In this document: one piece after another, positions 1-9,255 of the stretch
How positions within the stretch are numbered: position 1 is the stretch's first letter
How the letters are laid out: each line of letters opens with the position of its first letter
NCBI GenBank assembly: GCA_027576995.1
Contig: JANBQC010000388.1
Span: forward strand, 1 to 26,969
DNA: 26,969 nucleotides
Direction of reading: 5' to 3'
Source of the DNA: Dimargaris cristalligena
Lineage: Eukaryota > Kickxellomycota > Dimargaritomycetes > Dimargaritales > Dimargaritaceae
Made by a program: the position numbers and the translations under genes
The notes under the pieces: generated by a model
Database searches by the model: none
Seen by the model: only the letters and a program-made list of their open reading frames with translations
Told to the model about the DNA's origin: nothing

Positions 1-217
1 TTTCATTTAGGCTTCCTCTTTCAAGTATAAATACTCCCCCTTGCTGCCACCTCTTGGAATAGCAAGTCTATCATCACCTTTTCCTTTTATTATCTATCTT
101 TTCAAATAAAGTTCAGTTTTCAAGGATTTGAGTTCAGTTCTTTACACTCAGCCCTAATGTCTATAAATCAACTCCTTAGGCATAAGATGGAGCCTAGTTG
201 TTTAATTCCCCAATTGA

Positions 218-898
218 TCCGAGGGTATTCTGCTGTCCCTTTGTAAACACCCCTGGCTTGACACTGCCCATATCCATATTCCACTCCCTCAATTCACCAC
301 TTATTTTAAAGAACTCAGTCTTTCATCCACCCCTGAGACCCTCCAAGATGCAGCCCTAATAACTTTCGGCCTCCTAGGTGGTCTGTGTGCTGATACTCTA
401 GCAAAACTAACAAGTGAACAATTATTTATGGATATATCATATATATCCATCTGATTACAACAGCCGAAGAGCCACTGGACCCATCCAGATAGGGTACTTC
501 ACCTTAGTATCTATTCCTCTAGTAGTGGTCAACTAATCCAACATTATTTAGAAACAAGACTAGCACATGTGGTCTCTGCTTGGTACCCAGCATTGCCTTT
601 GACCCCACAAACCACCCACCATGGGCTAATAGCCCAAACACTGACTTGGGCTCTTACTAGACTCAGGCTATCGGAATCTATGATTTCGATGCTAAAACCA
701 CATGCCCTTCGATACACCTTTATATCAGCTGCCCATGCCCTTGGTGTCTCGGATGCAAGAATAATGCAAATGGGCAACTGGGCTACATTAAGTTCAATGC
801 AGTGATATATAGATACTTCTTATACTCGCTCCCTTGATGACATTACATTTTATGCTTTTCTCCTTCCTACTGTCATTCCTCCAAACAGTAGGCAATAA
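218..898 (+). pseudogene. Decayed tyrosine recombinase (DIRS/Crypton-like transposon relic)
   Basis: A single frame reads through this stretch with only two stops (TGA at 452-454 and TGA at 803-805) before a final TAA. The translation shows the C-terminal catalytic layout of tyrosine recombinases: a box-I-like segment GLLGGLCADTLAKL (about 368-409), the second box HALR (701-712), then QMGNW (about 767-781) and a YID tyrosine segment just after the second stop (806-814). In the family, box I carries a catalytic Arg; here it is Cys (TGT, 386-388). Homologous-looking sequence may begin in another frame at an ATG at 157, implying a frameshift near 215. These enzymes mobilise DIRS, Ngaro and Crypton elements in fungi; I cannot assign the subgroup. 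The gene is clearly dead: Arg lost, two stops, probable frameshift. No flanking element ends were recognised. Confidence 0.7.
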
Positions 899-962
899 TG
901 AGATGGTATCCCTCCTTTTAGAGGGGACTCTGCCTTTATTGACCAATAATAACAGAACAATA

Positions 963-1100
963 TGGATGAAATTCAAACCGGCTGTATAGGGCTTTACATA
1001 ATATGTGTATGGGTGAACATATGTGAAAATAGCTTTTAACCAGTAGTATTGGCCTCATCTAATGGATTTTCCATTATACAGCCTGAATGAACTTCTCCCA
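963..1100 (+). mobile_element. MITE copy 1 (138 bp)
   Basis: This is a 138-bp non-coding element with imperfect terminal inverted repeats: left end TGGATGAAATTCA, right end TGAACTTCTCCCA, whose reverse complement is TGGGAGAAGTTCA. It is flanked on both sides by TA (961-962 and 1101-1102), consistent with a 2-bp target-site duplication. Three more copies of identical length lie at 9982, 10218 and 22110. It has no coding capacity, so it would depend on a transposase supplied elsewhere. It sits just downstream of the decayed recombinase. Confidence 0.85.
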
Positions 1101-3323
1101 TATAGGACTGGTTGGCCTTGCAGACTGCCCTCTTTTCCCTTATCTTTTCTCTTTTTTCATTGGGGTTCACCCATCCTCACCTCTTACCCCATGCCTGCAC
1201 TCTCCCTTTACTGCGCACAGGTTCTCTTTTCTCTTTTTTTCCCTTTTAAAATCAGTTTCTCTTTTAGCCATATCTTAGTGACCAGTTTACTGGTCCTCCC
1301 CTATAATGTATCGAAATTAGTTAATAAATTGTCGTGCAGGCAATAAACACTATTATGGGACCATTGTAATAAAAGCTGGCCTGATTTAAACCATTAACAT
1401 TACAAATTGAGTTGGGTGCTTTTTAAGCATTGGTTAGAATAAAACTTTGCAACTGATGATGCATCAACAGACACTGTTGTCCAATCTGACAACATCCCCC
1501 CCCTCCCACATCTCAAACACATATGTGAAATCAATGCATAACTTGGCTAAATAAGACATGGGTTTCTTCCATGCCTTCTACTATAGGTCACTTTAGTGCT
1601 CTCATAATACTATTTAGTAGGGTAAGTTAGCTAGTGTGTCCACGTCTGAAACCACTTCCGCCCCACAAAAGTGCTACATAGGGCTGCTTCCATAGGCGAT
1701 AAGCTGTAATTATAACCCTAGATTGGTGCTGATGAGCCTTGGGTACAGAATTGCTATTGAGCTCCACCATTACAAGTGACCTTCTCCTGCTGTCGTAGGC
1801 TCCCCATGTGCCACAGGGGACCCCAGTCCCAGACAAGGCTAGTGGTGTGAATAGTTTTATCAGTCCTAGCAATGACTGTCCTACATTTACTATTATGGGC
1901 GACTTTTCTTATAGTAATATATGACTATCAATTCATCCTTCTCTCACTTGAACTCCCCCAGTCTCTAATATATTCGCTAAATTCGGAAAAAATACCCGCT
2001 ATCCTCATCTTAACCAGCGGCGCTAAACACCACTAATGGATTATAAAGCCATATAGCCCCATTAGCCCCAGTGTATAAACGAGGACCGACGGGCCATCTA
2101 TAGTAATCTGGAATCATTTTATCCTCCGAAAAGCCCGACTTATCGTTCAGTCGCCCAGAAAGTGAAGCCGCCGGTACCACAATGTCACAAAAGGGGGATG
2201 AATGGGTGGTGGGATACAATAGCGGTTCAGCTGAGGCCCCCAGTCGTTACACGCCTCTCTATATAGGGTTTTATTAACGGGGTGGAAGGCTCGAATGACA
2301 CACTCAGTTTCCCTAGGCTAGACAAATTCGCCAGTGGGTCCGCTAGTCGAATTATGGGCCTGTCGGAATAAGGCTGTAGAGCCAAGATCCAAGTGTTCAT
2401 CTTGCGTGCTCAGTGGTTTGCAATACTTGGCACTGGGAGGGCTCAAATTAAACCAGCCATCTACCCAACCCCTCAAAATAGGGGAGGGTAAGTAGAGTAA
2501 GTGACCAAAAAAAAATACAACACGGATATGGGACCTGAGAAGGGACATGAGCCCCCTGTCTTCCGCTAATGTCTTGGGACCAATGCCATCGTTCCCTGAC
2601 TCGCAATAGGACGAAGCCCCGGTCCCGAGTTGGCTAGTTTGAATCGCGCCGCTGATAAAGCAAGCGGACACCGATTCGCCATCGCCAATGCAATGGAACT
2701 ATTGTCAGCCGGCTATACGAACAGGTGACTATTCATTAGGGGAAAGGCGAAGGGGGGAACCAAAATAGCCCAAGTGGACAGTGAAGCAGAAATGATAATT
2801 AATTAGTAGTTAGGTTACCCGAACTTCCCGCTGGCCGAAAATGGCAACAGGGATTCCGGAATCAAAGGGGGAGTAGGAGGGTCGCCAATATCGGGTAAAG
2901 AAGCAAGTCATCGCTCGCCAAAGGAAAGGGGAGCTATCACAGATAGTCGGGGACATGGTTTGATATGGTAGTATGTTGGTGAGTCTAACAATAAGGGAGA
3001 TGAAAACGCCGTCGACGCCCCCCTACTGGTGTATTTAAATGGGGCTGTCGCCCACCCCTAATAAAAATGAATGTGGGTCACAGTAACATCTCATTATTTT
3101 ACCCTTTTTTTCCGACCATACCGCTTTGGTAGTTATTTTCACTATTTTTAGATTCTTAAGGGACTGGCTGCAATTACTCCACCTCGCCCATCCCTAAAAG
3201 CCTTAATTCGGGTTCTCCTAGCTTTAGTTTAAAATTGCTTCGTAAGCACTACACTCACGACGACACCTAAGTCATTTATTAATTTTCTCGTTTACACCTT
3301 CGCCCTCATAGTACCGACTAAAA
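1101..3323. other. Intergenic region with no recognised gene
   Basis: Short open frames on both strands (for example 1062-1346, 1627-1872 and 2318-2671) show no recognisable motifs, signal peptides or repeat-family similarity. Base composition changes from AT-rich and CpG-poor near the recombinase relic to more mixed after about 2000. The last 300 bases should hold the promoter of the gene starting at 3324. A TATTTAAA at 3032-3039 is a weak TATA-like candidate, about 285 bases before the start codon. I see no tRNA, rRNA or tandem array here. Confidence 0.5.
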
Positions 3324-5312
3324 ATGGTCAAACCCACTTACTGTGTATGGTTGCTAGGCCTCCATTTGGCACAACTTCCCGTGCACTTATGTATAGGACA
3401 GGACACTGCCGTTACCGTCTCGCCGCCGATCGATAATCCGTCTCCACAAGAACCTCCTCTTTCTCCTCCAGAATACAGTACCTGGGATCCTAGGGCAATA
3501 TCTCCCGGTTACGACGAATCCATCGGACGACCAGAGAACGGCAGATACCCCATCGAGGTCGGCTACGCAGATGAAACAGCGACAGACGAAAATTTGATCA
3601 ATGTGCCCGAGTATACCGACGAATACGTATATCCCTTGCAAGTTCTGCAACTAGACGACCTTCCCATCCCTGTAATAAACCTGTTGAAATACCCTGGAAC
3701 AATTAACTCTCTCAAATCTAGGCGCAGTCAGATACAAGAAAAACTAATCAATAACGTAAGCCACCATTTACATCATCTATAACTTATAGGGCCCATATGA
3801 ACAAAAACGAATTGCTACTAGCTATATCACTATTCTTGGATAGGTTTCAAGGCTTTGACCAGTATTGACCAAGGAACATTCCCAATGAGTCACCAATCCC
3901 CTCAGGCTTATTCTGCCTCGGACTTTATACTATACCCAACTAATGCATAACTAACCGCCACTCTCATACATATTGGTTTGTCATGCATTGCCCCTACCGC
4001 CCCAACGAAATCTTGGTTGCATGTCGGTAAATTATAGGCTACAGACAGCCTGGTTACGTATATTGCCAAGACAACGGACACCCAAAAGTACCAAAGCATA
4101 CGCAAGCTGATCCAAACGGCCCCTAGCAACAAAGTGTTACATTTGGTATACTATATGGACACCGAATTTTTTGTATCCAAAACCGTCCCCATAGTCCAAA
4201 ATAAGGAAATCATGATGATTCCGTTTAAGGATGGGGAAAATGATAGTGGTGGTACCATTCACAAGGAAAACCAGCAGTGGTACAGGGCATATCTATCCAC
4301 GGTTCTTGTTTACGAGGGTCGGGGCGAATTGGCTGCAGATATTCTCGAGGCGCGCCTGCGCTTGCTAGGTGACGGTTTCAACTTGAGTGATTATGAGGCG
4401 AAGACCATGCGAGAAGTGACGACTATCACCACCCTCACTGACTGCATCCGGGCCTCTATTTTGACCAATGACATATCGACGCTTGGCCGTCTGCTCATGC
4501 TAAACCAGTCCCCCACGAACAGCCAGAGGCGCGGCCCCAATTTTATTCGGCGATTCAGCCAGCTTGAATACCACGGTTTCCTCATGATGAGCCTTTATTG
4601 GAAACGCTATGAAGCCGCGGCGCTCATTCAGGCCCTAGTCATCCCGGGCACACTCAAGAAAGAGGCATTACGAGATATTGGTGATCGGCTATATAGATGG
4701 GTAGACAAAAAACGTAGGGAGCCGGAGTTGACGGAGGCGGAGTTGGAGGAGTCCAACCGTGATGAGCCCACCCAATATTATCACAGATGGGAGACGACCT
4801 TCAAGAATAGTTTTGTACAACAAAAAGATGTGTCTAGACTGAAGCCCTGGAAATGGCAACATCTCATTACACAGTTTCCGAAGTACCTTGTCGGAATCCC
4901 CTCCGGAAACGAAGTATCGGATTTTAAGAGTGTTCAAGACCTGTACTATACCGTAACCAACTACGGTGATTTCACGAAAGACGCAGTACTCGAAAAAATT
5001 AAAATAGTCCAAGCCGAATCGAAACAAGCCGCGAAGACTATCCAGCAAAGGCTGGCGGTGGAGGGCCCATCCACCGGCCCGTCGTTTCGAAATGGCTCTC
5101 CCACCACTGGGCGTGCCCAGATGGCCCCAGTAGTCCCGACAACAAGTCGGCCCAACTCCCAGGCAGCCAACAACCGGCAACGCCCAACCGGCGAATCGAG
5201 TTCCCGCCCACCAATGAGCGTGTGGGAGCGACTAAGCCAACCAAATCAACGACAGTCCCGTGGCACTTTAGCCGGCTCAGCAGGTCGGAACCCCCCCCCC
5301 CCAAGTAGCTAA
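3324..5312 (+). CDS. Putative secreted orphan protein, 568 aa, two exons
   Basis: Proposed structure: exon 1 3324-3755, intron 3756-4037, exon 2 4038-5312. The ATG at 3324 has A at -3 and G at +4. Residues 1 to about 25 form a signal peptide: basic MVK, then a hydrophobic core through LLGLHLAQLPVHLCIG. A proline-rich segment follows (about 33-52), then a long hydrophilic, helix-prone region (about 100-480). A low-complexity Pro/Ser/Gln/Arg tail runs from about residue 486 to the stop. The mature part has only one cysteine that I can see, which is unusual for a secreted fungal protein. NATD, spanning the splice junction, and NLS are possible N-glycosylation sites. I recognise no domain, so the function is unknown. 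The exons are joined because both are in phase 0 at good GT-AG sites and exon 2 has no convincing ATG of its own until 4155. It runs tail-to-tail with the peptide gene ending at 6081, and a broken copy of its 3' end lies at the far right of the window. Confidence 0.65.
3756..4037 (+). other. Predicted intron of the secreted orphan gene
   Basis: The donor is AAC|GTAAGC and the acceptor ends TTATAG at 4037. The upstream exon ends in phase 0, and the frame immediately after the acceptor is open to the stop at 5312. In that frame the last stop codon is the TAG that forms the acceptor itself. Length is 282 bases; CTAAC at 3951-3955 is a possible branch site but is rather far from the acceptor. The upstream frame unspliced ends in a stop at 3780-3782. 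Confidence 0.65.
5291..5302 (+). repeat. Poly-C tract of 12 bases at the end of the secreted gene
   Basis: Twelve consecutive C bases encode the prolines just before the Ser-Ser-stop end of the 568-residue protein. The corresponding place in the right arm has an interrupted, shorter C tract (AAACCCCACCAAG) and reaches the same stop. Length error in sequencing or slippage here would change only the last few residues and the stop. Confidence 0.9.
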
Positions 5313-6080
5313 CCGACCTGTCGAAGGGACCCCTCCTCCACCCCAATAACCTGCTTGGCTGAATATTTCCCCTTCTACTACCCCCTTTTCATCGACCCGC
5401 TCTCGCCTGGGACCTTCCATATACGAGTCCCGGCCGAGACCTCCATCTATTATGTAACCGGAGGTCGATGTTTCCCCCTATTATTATTGCTCTTTCTACT
5501 CTTTCTGCCCACTGTTAAGTTGCCGCATTGGTTTTTTTCGATTTCTGAAACTTAGTATTCGTTCAATTAAATAATTATATTTTTCCCCAGTAATGACATT
5601 CAATCTCTCATGCAGACTTTATCCTGGTAGGCGCAATCCGTTAAACCGCTAAGGAGTAGGAGCTGATTTACAGCTAATAACTGCCGGCAGGTGGTTCAGG
5701 TTTGAAGACGGGCAATGACACGCTTGGAGGGGTAATATGGCCTCGGACCACTGGTATCGAATTAGGAGCTAATGTGGATATTGAGTCGCTCCGACGTGGT
5801 CCTGGCCTATAGCTTACATACACGAGCACAATGACCATTAGAATTTATTAGGATATAAAAATCTGGAGTGACCAAGATGGCCGATGGGTAGGAAAATGAA
5901 GTCCAGTGAAGTAAGTATGAGTTGGCAGAACAATGTATAGCGTAGCAAGAGACTAAAAAGTCGCGATACGAAGTCGGCGGTCCAGTCCAGCCAGGGGCAG
6001 TGTGAGGTTCGCTTGGACGTAGAGAAAGAGACGCTTGAACACCAGGGACACAGGGGCTATGAGGATCCAGCGAGGAGGGC
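5313..6080. other. Convergent intergenic region between secreted gene and peptide gene
   Basis: This holds the 3' flanks of two tail-to-tail genes. An open frame at 5355-5555 has a counterpart in the right arm (26506-26703, minus) ending in the same HWFFSISET, but most differences between them change the amino acid, so I do not treat it as a gene. Near 5800-6080 lies the 3' untranslated part of the minus-strand peptide gene. Confidence 0.5.
5844..5849 (-). terminator. Polyadenylation signal AATAAA, peptide gene copy A
   Basis: Read on the minus strand this is AATAAA in the context CCTAATAAATTCTAAT, about 230 bases after the stop of the peptide gene. The same element occurs at the matching place in the other copy (26219-26224). 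Confidence 0.65.
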
Positions 6081-6272
6081 TTAGCAGACCATCCACCAGC
6101 CTTTGCGCCAGCAGGAGCTCCAGCCTGGACCGGTACCGGACCCATTGTCGTCCGGACCACCCGACATTTGGCGCCTGGCCACGGCGGTCTCTTGGTGATG
6201 GACGGGATGGGCCTGGACAACCACAGGGGCAACAGCGAGCACGGCTACAATTGTGAAGCGAAGGGAGACCAT
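6081..6272 (-). CDS. Secreted Kex2-type peptide precursor, copy A, 63 aa
   Basis: A 63-codon frame starts at an ATG with A at -3 and G at +4. Residues 1-21 form a signal peptide: MVSLR, a hydrophobic core, and a likely cut after VQA. Residues 22-34 are a His-rich pro-segment ending in the dibasic pair RR, a Kex2-type cleavage site. The remaining 29 residues would be the mature peptide. It begins with Gln, which can cyclise to pyroglutamate, has a Gly/Asp/Asn/Pro spacer, and ends in WSSCWRKGWWMVC, four Trp and two Cys that could close a 10-residue loop. Copy B (25799-25990) differs in about 17 of 192 bases, and the 29-residue part differs at two residues. A TATA box lies 143 bases upstream and AATAAA about 230 bases downstream. 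The layout recalls ascomycete alpha-factor-like precursors, whose peptides also carry a small Trp/Cys loop, but there is no direct match. An effector or antimicrobial peptide is equally possible. It has one exon and lies inside an inverted-repeat arm. Confidence 0.8.
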   Translation of the reverse strand: MVSLRFTIVAVLAVAPVVVQAHPVHHQETAVARRQMSGGPDDNGSGTGPGWSSCWRKGWWMVC

Positions 6273-6414
6273 GATAACGAGGGGTAGTATGGTTGAACAC
6301 GGGGTCTTTGAGTGTAGAGAATGGCATGGAGGGCGAGCTTTGTTAAGGCAGCAGGAGACGGCCGAATAATAGATAATTGCGAATAACTGAAGGTAGTAGG
6401 CGGCCGGGGAGGGG

Positions 6415-6422
6415 CTTATATA
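6415..6422 (-). promoter_or_regulatory. TATA box, peptide gene copy A
   Basis: On the minus strand this reads TATATAAG, 143 bases upstream of the ATG at 6272. The other copy has TATATAAA at an almost identical distance (25648-25655), although the sequence between box and start codon has diverged. Conserved spacing supports a real core promoter. Confidence 0.7.
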
Positions 6423-6504
6423 CGCCCGCTCATGGTATACGTGCGTACCCTGGAATAAAGCAGTACGACGAGTTCTCCTAATTTGCCACCGCTCCACACC
6501 GCTG

Positions 6505-6648
6505 CTCGTGAGTCTCGAATTACAATCCTAGGGTGGGGGTGCGTTAATTGGGTTAATACGGGGTGATTGGCCACTGGGGAGCACAATACACGATACAGTA
6601 CCAATCAGGGCCACACACTCCGGCCAATTTGCCCTGCGACAGGTCCCT
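6505..6648 (-). promoter_or_regulatory. Conserved 144-bp upstream block, copy A
   Basis: This block aligns without gaps to 25441-25584 (inverted), with 10 differences in 144 bases by my count (93% identity). That is far better than the leader next to the coding region. It lies 233-376 bases upstream of the peptide start. It holds the run CTAGGGTGGGGGTGCGT and, in gene orientation, CCAATCA, which resembles a CCAAT box in this copy but is altered to TCAATCA in the other. A control region is the simplest reading; a short non-coding RNA cannot be excluded. Confidence 0.5.
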
Positions 6649-8208
6649 TCAAAAGCCAAAGCGCTTGGCACTCGTGTAACTTGAAACAGTGCTAGACATC
6701 CCTAACGAACATCCCCGAGAGAGGGGAGTGACAATCAACCCAGTGTCAATCCGTTGGCCCGTCCTACTGCGCGTTCGATGACAGAGGATAGACTACTTGA
6801 GCGCATAGTGGTGGCGAATATCTCGCCGGAAAAGGTTCGACAGCGGGCAATCCCGCCACTAAATCCAAGTTGCGTGAGTATCAATCGGACGACGTTAATG
6901 CTATATAGATCAGCGAAGCCTAGACCATCCCCTAATGGCAGCGCATTTCCTGCTCCACTAGCTCACTCCCCCCCCACTTGTGGTGACACTTTGCCCAAGG
7001 CAAAATATTCACGGTTAATGGTCATCATTTCTAATCAGCCATGTTAACTGAGGCGGATAGATAACCAGTGATGGACCAGTTAGTTAGTTTGGAGACAATA
7101 GGCGGTGCCGACAATTTAGGTGACAAAGTAATGATTATCTCAGGTCCTGTGGGCGAAACCAGGAGGGGCATTAGCCCGTGAGCTCAATCAACTTTTTCTC
7201 GGGGCTTTGTGACCCTAATCCCCAACCAAAAGGGCCGCGTATTACCCAGCCCCTGGCCTTAATGGATCATTTATATTTTGGAGGTACAAAGACACTCTGG
7301 TCTAGCTATGCAAATAGTAGGTATGTCGAATGGCTAATAAGATATGGATAGTCGGAAGATTCACTATCTTGGACCAGGTCGACTGGCTTAGTGCATGAGT
7401 AATATTCATAAAGTGGCTAACGACTGAAAACCTAGTAGAATTAGGAAAATTTAAGCCAACCATGTACATGGCCTACAAAGACTGGTTAGAGAGATTGCAA
7501 ACATCACTGAGACTAGAATGCAGCCAACGAAATCACACACCTCCCCCCTCACTGAAGGGTCACGCTGGACTACCCTAAAAGGATAAAGACACCAGGACTT
7601 AGAACGTTAGACATGTTTGAAAGCAGTTACCGTTTATGCCCAAATAAGTGTACATTTTGCTCTTCTAGGCCTTTTTCCTCACCCCTAACACAATCTCCCA
7701 GGTCTACTAATGTAGGTCAGATACTTCAAAGCTGCAGTGGAGGTCAGTGATGGGGTGGTTGGTAAATCATGCATCCCTGATAATCAACTATAGCTCTCCG
7801 TGCTATCAACTATGGTAATGAAGACACACCCTTTAGCGAATAGACCAAAAGTCGCCTTTCAACGATGAGCAGCATCGCGGTCCTAACCGTATGTAAAATA
7901 GATACTATACTATCGTCAAGAAGGTAAAGTTTCCTTAATTGGTTAGGAAGGGGTAGCTATGATTGAGATAAACAGGAGGGGGGGTTGTTGGTCAATTCAA
8001 CAAAAGAGACCGCATAAAATAACTTTTCTCGATGACCATGGGGACAGCCGTAGGACTGGTCCGTTATTTCCGGCGGGATTATTAAAGAAATCGGCCTTGA
8101 TGGGTTTAATACGACTATATTAAAATCCAACCGTGTAAGCCACCCACTTGAAAAATAAAATGCGGCCGGGTTACGTCTATTACAATATTACGCGATTTTT
8201 GAATCGCT
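6649..8208. other. Region without recognised genes, spanning inner end of left arm
   Basis: Up to about 7120 this is still inverted-repeat arm. The open frame at 6754-7047 has only a broken, frame-shifted counterpart in the right arm, so it is unlikely to be a gene. From 7121 to 8208, where the prephenate dehydratase gene ends on the minus strand, I see no convincing coding frame, RNA gene or repeat. Confidence 0.5.
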
Positions 8209-9255
8209 CTAAGTTAGGCGCCAAAGACTTGAATAGGAGCCTAGCACACCAACTTTTTCGCAGACCGATTGAAGGGCAGCTACCACGGCCTTTACTCTAG
8301 CTTGCGAGTAATGGCCGTCGCACTCCACCATGAAATAAAAATGCCAAGGTTGTAGATGGCTGGGCCGGGTGTCGATTTTGGATAGATTGAGGTGACCCAC
8401 TCGGAAGGCATCGAGTGCTTGGCACAAAGAGCCGGGTTTGCTGTGATCTAAAGTAAAATACAGATAGGTTCGATCTTCGGCCGTTGGTCGGCCTGGACTT
8501 TGATGGAGGACAAAGAAACGGGTTACGTTATCTGGTTATACGAACGGAGGCAAGAGGCGGAGAGTTCAAATGGATATATGGGTTGATTAATTGAACGTAA
8601 TTCCAAGGATAAGGGGGGTATAATCGGACCAGGGTAGAGTTGGCCAACCTAGGATAACTCTAAAGGAAATGGGTTGGGAATGACGGGTTATAACTATACC
8701 TGACTGATCTTCAATGTTGGGCAGCCACACGCGAACTTTATAGAGCTGGGTAGTCGCCTGGCTGCCAATAGCCACGGTGCCCGGATTAAGCGCGGCCAAC
8801 TCGGCGGCCTTCGACGTAGATGTCACCTCGACTCGTTCCGCGTGGGGCAAATGTTGCAGTAGCCACTGACTGCACTGACTGAAACCCATAGGATGTGAGT
8901 ACACCTGTGTAACGTCAGCCAAAGTTAGCAAGTCGTCGCGAGCCAACAGGCACTGATGAATGGGTAAGTAATACTGATCGATGATGTGGATTCGACCCGG
9001 GAAGGTGCGGGCCGACAACAGCAGGCGGTCCAGGGTCGGTTGGACGGACCCCGCCGACGAATTTTCAAAAGGGACTACCCCAAAGGTAGTTGTCCCCTGC
9101 TCCACGGCCGTTACCACGGCTTCAATGGTTGTTTCGGCCACTAGCTCGTGGGCACTTGGGTTGGCGAAGTAATTCAGGGCGGCCTGATGGGTGAACGAGC
9201 CCGGAGGACCGAGGAAGGCCACGGTGGGGGGTTTGGCGGTAGGTTCGTCGGCCAT
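8209..9255 (-). CDS. PHA2: Prephenate dehydratase, two exons, 292 aa
   Basis: It converts prephenate to phenylpyruvate, the committed step of phenylalanine synthesis, in the cytosol. Exon 1 is 9255-8700, exon 2 is 8531-8209, with a 168-base intron between. The catalytic domain begins with AFLGPPGSFTHQAA (residues 13-26), followed by GVVPFENSSAGSV (59-71), YSHPMGFSQC (119-128), STSKAAELAA (146-155) and the NIED turn (180-183). The hallmark TRF (189-191) appears only when the exons are joined: exon 1 ends GATCAGTCA-G and exon 2 starts AT-AACGTAACC, restoring DNVTRF. Exon 2 then encodes an ACT domain (about 207-285) with PGSL (218-221) and DTRP (239-242), matching the GAL and ESRP motifs that bind phenylalanine for feedback inhibition, and ends near VLGSY as family members do. 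The ATG at 9255 has a strong context (ACC-ATG-G) and gives a normal length. In-frame ATGs at 9345 and 9387 would add a hydrophobic leader. Divergently placed from PSF1. Confidence 0.93.
8532..8699 (-). other. Intron of the prephenate dehydratase gene
   Basis: On the minus strand the donor is TCAG|GTATAG and the acceptor ATAACCAG|ATAACG, preceded by a pyrimidine-rich tract (CTCTCCGCCTCTTGCCTCC). It splits the Asp-186 codon after its first base. Removing it restores the TRF catalytic motif and the ACT-domain frame, which is strong support. Confidence 0.9.

Larger units (their letters stand above)
5260..7120 (+). repeat. Left arm of large inverted repeat (about 1.86 kb)
   Basis: This segment matches the reverse complement of about 24975-26864 with interspersed substitutions and small indels. 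Shared anchors in order include the terminal codons of the secreted gene (around 5262-5312), the block around TGGTTTTTTTCGATTTCTGAA (near 5529-5550), the peptide gene (6081-6272), a 144-bp upstream block (6505-6648) and ACAATAGGCGG near 7095-7105. The arm holds the 3' end of the secreted gene and the whole peptide gene with promoter and polyadenylation signal. The right arm has an extra stretch of roughly 70 bases next to the sequence GAATATTTCCCC. Edges are set by eye and may be off by tens of bases. Confidence 0.85.

Noticed and set aside
2318..2671. 117-codon minus-strand frame in the left intergenic region.
   Set aside because: No motif, no repeat partner and no promoter or start context; compatible with chance in a stop-poor stretch.
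5355..5555. Open frame with a counterpart in the other repeat arm (26506-26703, minus), both ending HWFFSISET.
   Set aside because: Differences between the copies mostly change amino acids and a one-base indel lies near the start, so there is no sign of protein constraint; similarity is explained by the duplicated arms.
6754..7047. 97-codon frame in the left arm with a related frame at 25024-25215 (minus).
   Set aside because: The reading frame is not maintained between the arms; similarity follows from the DNA duplication.
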